64,000 nt of DNA from Eutrigla gurnardus (taxonomy: Eukaryota > Chordata > Actinopteri > Perciformes > Triglidae). Positions 55,689-64,000 of this stretch are shown in pieces. Under the pieces are notes generated by a model. The model was not told the DNA's origin and ran no database searches. It saw only the letters and a program-made list of their open reading frames with translations. Numbering within the stretch: the stretch's first letter is position 1; every line of letters starts with the position of its first letter. The stretch spans positions 5,356,375 to 5,420,374 of the forward strand of contig OY741285.1 of NCBI GenBank assembly GCA_963514095.1, given 5' to 3'. A program made the position numbers and the translations under genes.

Positions 55689-55693
55689 TATGC

Positions 55694-55961
55694 TGGTTTG
55701 ATGGTTTTAGCTAGGTTTTGGTCAGATGGTCTTAGCTGGTCAGGCTGGTCTTAGCTAGGTTTTGGTCAGCTGGTCTTAGCTGGCTGGGCTGGTCTTGGTT
55801 GGTCAAGCTGGTTTTAGCTGGTCTTGGTTGGTCAAGCTGGTCTTAGCTGGTCTTGGTTGGTCAAGCTGGTCTTAGCTGTTCAGGCTGGTCTTGGCTGGTC
55901 AAGCTGGTCTTAGCTGGTCAGGCTGGTATTGGCTGGTCGGGCTGATATTGAGTGGTCACAA
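55694..55961. repeat. AGCTGGTC minisatellite, left array, copy 2
   Basis: No length difference from the copy 1 array by eye. Confidence 0.9.
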
Positions 55962-56289
55962 AGTAGGTTACTGCAATTCAAATAATAAAAAATAAAATTC
56001 AACTGTCACTCATAATGTCACTCATAATAATGAGGAAAATTTGAATTTTGGGTGGACTATCCCTTTAAAGTTAAGAATGTATAAAATACAGTTATAGTAA
56101 ATAATCAGCAAGATGAGAAAGATTAACTCAAAACAATTTATTAACCAAAACAGAACAATAGAGCTTAACCAACAGAACAATAGAGCTTAACCAACAGAAC
56201 AATAAATCTTAACCAACAGAAAAATAGAGCTTAACCAAGAAGACAAGGCCTAAATAAAAAAAAAATTAAAAAAAAATAAATAAAAAAAT

Positions 56290-59200
56290 TCATTTCTTTG
56301 TTTTTTTGTCCTTCCTGTTGATGTCCATGATTTTTTCTGTTAAATAATGTCCAACTTGTCTCCATCTCTTGTCTCTCTCCGCAGGCTCCAATTGAAATGT
56401 ATCCAGGCGCCTCCGGAAGCACTCTTGATTAAAAATAAAAGTGTATCAGACCATGACTCGAATTAAATGTTTGCCTTACATTCATTTGAGTTTCAAAACA
56501 ATGAAAAAGGATTGATAAGAGAAGAGGGATTCATTTATTTCATTTAAGAATTCATATTCAGGTCGGGAAATATTTAGAAAATTGCCTACAGCTTATTAAA
56601 GCGATGTTCCAGCGTAAGTGTAAGCCATGGTCAAACACACCGTAACACCGAGTCAGACCCCCCCTCGAGAGATCAATTTACCCGACCGCTAGATTTCCAC
56701 CAACTTCAGAAAAGACTGCACTATCGCCACACACGGCGCTGTACGGATCCACTGTCCAACCGCAAAACGCCGCTTTTAGCCACAAATAATGCTCAGAACT
56801 GCACCAAACTTCATCAATAGTCCATACAGGGTCCCAGCACGTAGTATGAGCAGTCAAACATCTGCTAGCTTTGCCTGTTTTCTTTAGCTGATACAACTCA
56901 CCTACTTCTCCTCCTGGAGCCGCTTGTTGGTGGGGAAGCCCTGACGAGTCGATCACCGAGTGCGGCGGAGTTAAAGAAAACAGGCAAAGCTAACAGATGT
57001 TTGACGGCTCGTACTACGTGCTGGGACCCTGTATGGACTATTGATGAAGTTTGGTGCAGTTCTGAGCATTATTTGTGGCTAAAAGCGGCGTTTTGCGGTT
57101 GGACAGTGGATCCGTACAGCGCCGTGTGTGGCGATAGTGCGGTCTTTTCTGAAGTTGGTGGAAATCTAGCGGTCGGGTAAATTGATCTCTCGAGGGGGGG
57201 TCTGACTCGGTGTTACGGTGTGTTTGACCATGGCTTACACTTACGCCGGAATATCGCTTCAATGGTCTGACTTAAAATATATGAAAATGTGCTTCACCTT
57301 ACCTTTTATTATTCCCAACTTTGCGGGTGTCAGTGGGGGCTTGGCCTCGGCAGATTTGGTGGGGCACCCTTTTCCGCTAACACTCCGTCCCTTTAAATTT
57401 GTGGTCCCCCAAATTGCCACAGCCAGTTCTTTTACGAATATGGAGTCCTTTGTGGCACAATTTATCCTGCTCCATGTGTCCTCGTTGAGCCAAATGTCAG
57501 CACCAATGTTGATCTGGAAACAATAATAATTAGAGATGCATTACTGCTACAGTTGTCATTTTGATCCTTAAAGGTGTACAGAAATGGCCGTTTGTCCCGT
57601 TTGTCGCGCCGAGTTGTCACGAGCAGCAAAACGACTTTACCCGAGTAAGGTAAACCGATTTGATTGGTCGTTATTGAGCGGGCAGGATATTCAAAGCTTG
57701 GGGCGAGTCCAAGCTCCGTGTGTGTGCGTGTTTAGACGTTTGAATGACGGATGACAGATCCAATATCAGTGGCTTTTGAATCGTGTACAGGCTGACGTAT
57801 AATCTGTGCGCCTGCATTGTCCAATGCGGAAAAAAAATACAACAAAATACAACACTTTCATCCCGGATTTACTCAAAAATAGAATTTTGCACAAAGTTTG
57901 GCCTCCATCGTCTGATAGATGAGTTTTTACACTAATTTTATGACCCAGAGTGGGCTCAAATTCAGTTTTCTTTTCTGTACACTTTTAAGGGCAAATACCA
58001 ACATTTTGGGAAAGTAGCTTGTTCAAAACCTTTTAATTAGCTAGATAGCTCATTTGAAATTGAACCTGCTTGCTTTCTCCCTTAAAAGTGCCAAATGCAA
58101 TGATGGTATGTCAGCTTAGTTTAGAAAGGTTTTAGACAAGATCATTTCCCCAAATGTTGGTTTTCTCCTTTAAAGTTGAAATGAAGCACCCAGCCAATTT
58201 AACATAAACCATTAAACGGATTTCCACTGTGCTAAAAATCAGGCAAACTAACACATTAAAGCATTTGGGAGAAAGTTAAAAATTGCTTTTTTTTTAGATG
58301 GGGTGCAGCCATCTTGTTGTTCGACAGTCAGTGACGTCACGGGGTTGGTTGCCTCCGCTGGCTGACAGCGAAAGACAGTGAAAATGACAGCTGAAGACAG
58401 AGACAGTAATACATGACACTGAGGCACTAGAAGAAAAGACACAGAGGAGACCACTACTGTATTGCTCCTTCGTGTGACAACTAGTTTTACAGTGTTAAAA
58501 AATAGGGGGAAAAAACACTGCTTTCATTAACTGCCGCTAAAAAGGAGCTGTCAACAAAGACTCCTCTGCAGCTGATCTGGGCTCCAGGGTCTGTGATCAT
58601 TTCTTAAAGCATGTTTACATCCAGAGGAAAAAGTAGATCATTCACAGGATCAACCGACAACATCTTGCAATTTTATACACTATTAATGTTGATCAGGGTA
58701 CTATTTTATGTACACCCACAATGATCAGTACATTGTCATTTACCTTCCCATCTCTCTTCTCTAGGCTGGTTGGCTCTGTGTCGGATTGTGACCCACTCTT
58801 AGGTGGGAGAGAAGGAGGGCTGACTTGTGGGGAGCCAACTGGCTGGCTGAGAACAGGCTGGGAGCTGACTTGTTGGGGGACTGTCTCAGTGATGGCTGGC
58901 TGGCTGAGAACAGACTGGGAGCTGACTTGTTGGGGGACTGTCTCAGCGATGGCTGGCTGGTTGAGAAACTGTGGATCTGACAGAAATAAAAGACACTGTG
59001 GTTGTAGCTTTCTCAAATGTATCAACAACGTATTCTTTATACTCTCACAAAACATCAGCAAGCATTTCTCTGACAGGTAACCCTCCTAGGTATCTTGCAC
59101 AGTAACAATTTGGACGTGATTCATGTACTTTGCTTTTACATCCTGTGAGCGGCCCCCAGTTGATGACTCATTTCTAAAGGTACCAGAGGAGGTGTGTCAG

Positions 59201-60533
59201 GCAGAAATGCCCGGCCTGTATTTCCAGAATGGTTGTTGTGCAAGAGGCCCATTGCTAATTCAGCATTTTTTTTCAACGACTTACTGTCGGAGAAGGCCCG
59301 TCGAAGAACCTCATCAAGGTTTCCCTGTAGTGAAAGGTTTGCTCTTCTGTATACCTCCAGCTCCTTCTCCAGCTCCTGTGTTTTTTGTTCATATTCTGTA
59401 CACCTAGAGAAGATACAGGAATTAGTAATTACTGCTGGAAATGTAGTTCTGTACACCTTTAAATCAACATCAGGGAGAGAGACAACTGAGCAGAGAGGCG
59501 TCCTATATAGGTAATCAACTGAGACAAAGGCCAGGTGCACCCAGTTTAACAATCTACATGTCTCCACCCAAAAGCATCAGGACCAGAAAGGGGAAACACA
59601 GAAACACAACCGACCCAGAGAGGATGGAGCCGTCACAGAAAGCTTTAAGTACATATTAAATATTATATATATTTAATATATATTTTATATATATTTTCCT
59701 TTTGTTTGACTGCAATTCTGATGTCTCAGAGGAGCCGTCTTGATCCATCATGTCCTTAATCTTTGGGACTCTTATCCTCGTGGTGGGGTCGTTGACACAG
59801 TCAAGGACCTCTTCTCTGGTATCTGATGAAAAAGTAAGTTTATGCAAGTGAGAAATCTGTTGATCTTACAAATTAGTTGATTGAGTTTGTCACAAACAAG
59901 CGTTGGGTAACGTTAACGGTGCCACCACAAAACTCAAGTGAAGCTCCATGCAGCAAAGTAGGAGGGCTACTAGCCCCGCTAATGGTCCCGAATGCCACCG
60001 AGTGCTAGCTCGTCTCTCTCAGGACATTTCAAGTGCGCTGGAGCCGCGGGTCGACGCCCATTATCACCGACAACTGGAGCCCAAGTGGTAACGAGTATGA
60101 AGACCGTTGTATAGGCCTAGCTCGATGCTAACTTCGGCTAGCGCTAGCTAGCGCACACAACGGTCCTCCTGCTCGTTTGGCTACTGTTGTCGGTTACAGC
60201 CTAACAGCCCACGGTTCCAGAGCTTCACTCGGGACTGTTGCCTTTCCTTTGCAACGAACAAACCCCAGAATCTACATCAATTAACGGCGCTATCTAGTAG
60301 CTAACATACTGAGCAAGTACCATTAGCTCAACGTTATATAGCTATGCTAGTAGCTAGGCTAATATTATTACTTTACCTTTTATCAGCAACACCTGGCCGT
60401 TGTAGTATTTCTCCTCCCAAAGAATCTGATATAATATGTCAGCGCGGTGTTTTTCAGCAATAAAAGACTTTATGTGACTAACAGGAACTATAGCCTTGAA
60501 GCCGTCAGCCGTGTATTTTACATATGCATACAT
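56290..60533 (-). CDS. BEN-domain protein (BEND5-like), copy 2, possibly damaged
   Basis: Exons homologous to copy 1: 60377-60533, about 59690-59822, 59285-59403, 58744-58976, 57303-57513 (BEN core) and 56290-56423 (stop); poly(A) signal 56137-56142. The Pro/Gln exon has two instead of three 19-residue repeats. The donor after exon 2 is gone: an AT-rich TATATA stretch (59659-59697) replaces the sequence that carries GTAAGG in copy 1. The protein is otherwise open, with very few replacements seen. Likely role as copy 1 if spliced. Confidence 0.6.
56600..57260. mobile_element. Foldback MITE, copy 2
   Basis: Counterpart of 23935-24595. Confidence 0.85.
57567..57989. mobile_element. MITE with GGTGTACAGAAA ends, copy 2
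   Basis: Counterpart of 24902-25324; one substitution in the right terminal repeat. Confidence 0.75.
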
Positions 60534-60844
60534 TATTGCCACAGCCTGTTTTGCATGCCGAACCGGAGTGTTTTACCGCCAGAAGATATCTCGCGATTGT
60601 ACAGCTGAGTCGGCGTGACGACGTTTACGTATACGTGCGTTAGCCACGGCGTGAGTTTTCAGCGGTTCGCACTCGCACTAATTGCACTGATGTGTTACCT
60701 GCATGGTTACCGTGAGAAAAACAAGCCAGTTACCTTCTAGAGACGTTGCTCCTCGTCTTTTGGTGCAAGGCGACCCGCTCGGAATGGGGTACAGTTCGCA
60801 TGCAAGTGTTTTTTGTTGTTGTTGTTGTTGTTTTTTTTACTTTA

Positions 60845-61349
60845 TTAAAGCAGAAGTAAGTGGTCCGGTCGTTTTCGCTAATGCTGCGTTCCAGGCAGGC
60901 TTTTGAAATCGTAAATTACAGCTTCAAGTCACAACTTACGACTTTGTAGCATTTCAGGCAACCCACTCGTGTTTTTCCGACCTGTTTTACCGGTGAAAGT
61001 CACTATAACGGCCACTCGTAACTTCCGACCGGTGAACTCGTACCAGATCGAACTGGTACCACTTCACGGTCGGAAAAATACGAGTTTCCTTGAACGCACC
61101 ATAACAGTCCTCGTCCCTACGTCACCACATTCACGGCGTTCCTTGGCTGCACACACAGCCCTGCATGCCGTTACTCATTGGATAAAAACTGTAGGATACG
61201 ATAAATGTTTTCTCCTCGGCTCAGAGCAGAGCAGAGGGACTGAGAGACCCGTGTTTCAGTCCAAACACTCTATGTAAGTGATTGCTGTCGGAAGATATAA
61301 CTATTTAAGACTTATATTAACACAAATATATCACTTACTTCTGCTTTAA
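60845..61349. mobile_element. MITE with GCAGAAGTAAGTG ends, copy 2
   Basis: Counterpart of 28219-28721, 2 bp longer through an extra AC. Confidence 0.75.
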
Positions 61350-62730
61350 TACAGAAGAAAAGTGTCAAGGTATATACAAAGAAAGAGAGAAAAAAGCATA
61401 TTAATTAAATGAAATGTAACTTTCTGCAAAATACAGTTTGTTTTAAAAGTGTTTGAAGTCCATTCATGCAAGTGTTTGGGCACGTCGGATCTCAATTGAC
61501 GACATTGAATGGCCTCCGACTCGGCACTTGTGGGAAAATTAGGGGGTCACAGCCTAACCCACTGATTGTTTAAAAAAATGCTATTAGAAACTTTTATTTT
61601 ATTTTTGAAAAAGGGGCATTTCACAGTTTGAGACCAGATCCAACCACTGAAACTAGACTTTTCAAAACTGGACTATAAGATTCATTAGGACACAGGCTCT
61701 GTTTTTGAAAACATTTAGTCAAATAAAGGCACAGTATTATTATTAGTATTATTAGTTTTTTTTGTTGGTTTTTTTTTGCATGTGGACAACATTACACCAG
61801 GTCCAGATTCTCAAATCCTGCCTGGATTAAAGGCTAAACATTCATCAGTCTCTCATTTGTAAACCCTTTATTGTATTTGTGAAAATGCCATAAAGGCACA
61901 TTTCACCGCTCAGTCAAATGCGCCTATTGCATTTTCACAAATAGTATAGGTTTCACAAATCAGACATGTTTCTCCATTACATGATGTTGTTGGATATACA
62001 TTTTATACACAAAAGACTGTATGTGGAGTGACCTGATGTTGTGGGAACATAGGAACAACTGAGATGGGTGGAATATGACAATGCCACACAGAAGGTCCTC
62101 TTTCCTGTCTTTCTACTGTATGTACACGTGCACACTCATACTCAATTTACTGCTTGAAGCTTTCCCTTATGCTATTAGTGTTATGCCGAATGTTTTTGAT
62201 TTTGTTAAGAGTTTTTGTATATACTACTGTTTAAAGTAGGCCTTATTAAATGTCATTTTATGTGAGTTATTTGTGCGTGACTGTTTCTGTCCAACCATCA
62301 CTACAAGTAATAACACTAATAAAGAGAAGTTCAAAAGAGTTAAGGTTCTATAATTCCGCCCAAAGTAAGTAGAAAACACAACTATTGCAGTTTTTTATTT
62401 TGTTTGAATTAGTAATTTCAGTTTTGTTTGGTTAGGTATAGATTGTGTTTAGTGTAAGTTGTTTTGTTTGTAAATTAGTTGTCTTTTGTGTTCAGTGTTT
62501 GAAGTTACCCCTCTTTTGTTAGTTTGGGCTGACCACCCATATGAGTTCCCCTCTTGTGTTTATTAGGTAGGTCTGTTTAAGTCTGTTCTGTCTTCTGTTA
62601 GTCTATTCAGTTGACTTTTTGTGTAGTTCTGTTAATTTGACCTCTTTTATGGGCCCAGTACTTATGTTCATTTGAGTAATTTTGTATACTTTGGGTAAAA
62701 AATCCCTTGTCCTCATTGCCAACTGACTAT
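61350..62730. other. AT-rich spacer, copy 2
   Basis: Counterpart of 28722-30076, with a 26-bp segment around 62620 that is absent in copy 1. Confidence 0.5.
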
Positions 62731-63510
62731 CCAACCAGCTTAGACCATCAACCAGCTAAGACCACCTAAACCATCAACCAGCCTAGTGAACCAGCTAAGA
62801 CCATCTAAAACCATCAACCAGTCTATTGAACCAGCTAAGACCATCTAAAACCACCAACCACCCTATTCAACCAGCTTAGACCATCAACCAGCTAAGACCA
62901 CCTAAACCATCCACCAGCCTATTGAACCAGCTAAGACCATCTAAAACCACCAACCACCCTATTCAACCAGCTTAGACCATCAACCAGCTAAGACCACCTA
63001 AACCATCCACCAGCCTATTGAACCAGCTAAGACCATCTAAAACCACCAACCACCCTATTCAACCAGCTTAGACCATCAACCAGCTAAGACCACCTAAACC
63101 ATCCACCAGCCTATTGAACCAGCTAAGACCATCTAAAACCACCAACCACCCTATTCAACCAGCTTAGACCATCAACCAGCTAAGACCACCTAAACCATCA
63201 ACCAGCCTATTGAACCAGCTAAGACCATCTAAAACCACCAACCAGTCTATTGAACCAGCTAAGACCAGCTAAAACCACCAACCAGCTAAAACCATCAACC
63301 ATCCTATTTACCAGCTAAGACCATCTGAAACCATCATCCAACCTGTTCAACCAGCTAAGACCATCTAAAACCATCTAGAACTATCAACCAGCTAAAACCA
63401 CTAAGACCATCTAAAACCATCCAAACCCACCAGCTAAGACCATCTAAAACCATCAACCAGCCTGTTAAACCAGCTAAAACCATCTACCATCCTAAGCTGG
63501 TCTCAGCTGG
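62731..63510. repeat. ACCAGCTAAGACC minisatellite, right array, copy 2
   Basis: Four higher-order units of about 98 bp against three in copy 1. Confidence 0.9.
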
Positions 63511-63524
63511 TTTTTTCAGCAGGG

Positions 63525-63936
63525 ATCTGCTGGAACGTCTTCTTCACAGGACACCATTATCGGGCAAAGTACCACAGAACGATGCCAGCCATTGCCAAAG
63601 CAGTTCCTCATTCCAAAGTTTGGAGATGAAACTGAGATGCACCTTGAAAGAGCCACTGAAGACTACACGAGGAATGGAACACTTATGACTTCTGACGTGA
63701 AGGTCAAGAAAGACATACTTGAGAAGCTGGCTGAAACTATATATAAATATGCAGCCAATCCATCAGCTGCACAGATAGGTTATGTGGTTGAGGCTCTTCT
63801 TGGTAAATATCCTTGCCTCAAGCAACTCATCTTATCCTGTGACTGGCAACAAAGCCTAAAGAACAAGATGGCAAATTATCGCAAAAAACTCAGAGGCCCT
63901 GAGGACCAGAAGTCTGCAAAGAATGTAAAAAACTAG
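63525..63936 (+). CDS. SAMD3-like protein, 3' part, copy 2 (diverged)
   Basis: Same exon as 30775-31192, but with 14 replaced residues and a 1-nt deletion near the end that moves the stop to TAG at 63934, two residues earlier. Conserved framework residues (DILEKLAETIY, VVEALLGKYPCLK, YRKKLRG) are kept. Flanking sequence on both sides is unchanged from copy 1. Confidence 0.6.
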
Positions 63937-64000
63937 CTTAAAAAGTGATTTTGTAAGTGTTGTGAAGTCACTGTCACGGTCATCAAGGCTTTGTTAAATT
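63937..64000. other. 3' flank of SAMD3-like copy 2
   Basis: Identical to 31193-31251 by eye, so the duplicated block extends past the window edge. Confidence 0.6.

Larger units (their letters stand above)
55689..63524. mobile_element. Candidate 7.8-kb insertion carrying a BEN-domain gene, copy 2
   Basis: Same structure as 23038-30774 with ATCT at 55685-55688 and 63525-63528. Its internal differences (57-bp repeat loss, an additional 26-bp segment near 62620, one more 98-bp satellite unit) arose after block duplication. Confidence 0.45.

Overview
The window is vertebrate nuclear DNA, almost certainly from a ray-finned (teleost) fish. It has spliced genes with GT-AG introns, dense CA/TG microsatellites, a BEL/Pao LTR retrotransposon, hAT, L2-, L1- and RTE-type debris, foldback MITEs of types common in fish, and two gene families I associate with fish genomes: a SAMD3-like protein with an N-terminal PB1-like region, and a BEN-domain protein.

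Layout. The minus strand carries a decayed tandem array of the 3' half of a mitochondrial glutamate dehydrogenase gene (GLUD1-like). Its last six coding exons and 3' UTR recur in partial sets, read from high to low coordinates: 1-2940, 10549-12394, 20268-20576, 31475-32633, 33142-34964 and 50987-51087. No set is complete. Further GLUD 3'-end remnants without coding exons lie near 16.2, 22.0, 38.8, 52.1 and 54.6 kb. Nested on the plus strand inside these units is an unrecognised small gene family, here called 'X' (1.57, 13.9, 19.0, 36.5, 46.8-48.6 and 53.1 kb). Each X unit has a CCAAT/TATA promoter, a 5' intron ending in the same acceptor, and about 370-nt coding exons separated by 100-nt introns. 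Two exon types (I and II) alternate, and the 46.8 kb unit has four exons in I-II-I-II order.

Two large duplications dominate. Block 1 (about 10.5-17.17 kb) matches 33.1-39.95 kb. Block 2 (about 21.0-31.25 kb) matches 53.64-64.0 kb and runs off the window end. Block 2 holds a SAMD3-like reading frame split in frame by a 7.7-7.8 kb segment. That segment has ATCT at both junctions, is bordered by inverted AGCTGGT-type minisatellites, and contains a minus-strand BEN-domain gene. The final SAMD3-like exon differs between the two blocks by 14 amino-acid changes and one silent change, although the surrounding DNA is nearly identical.

Mobile DNA. A young-looking BEL/Pao element (3421-10419) has apparently identical 537-bp LTRs and one uninterrupted 1921-codon gag-pol frame, inserted in a CA repeat. 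A 4-kb element with long inverted arms (42352-46396) has split a hAT copy upstream of the four-exon X gene. Two copies of a repeat bounded by GGGGTCCGTTTCAC-type ends lie at 43.5 and 49.4 kb. All gene models are by eye from splice sites, frame and copy-to-copy comparison; no database search was possible.
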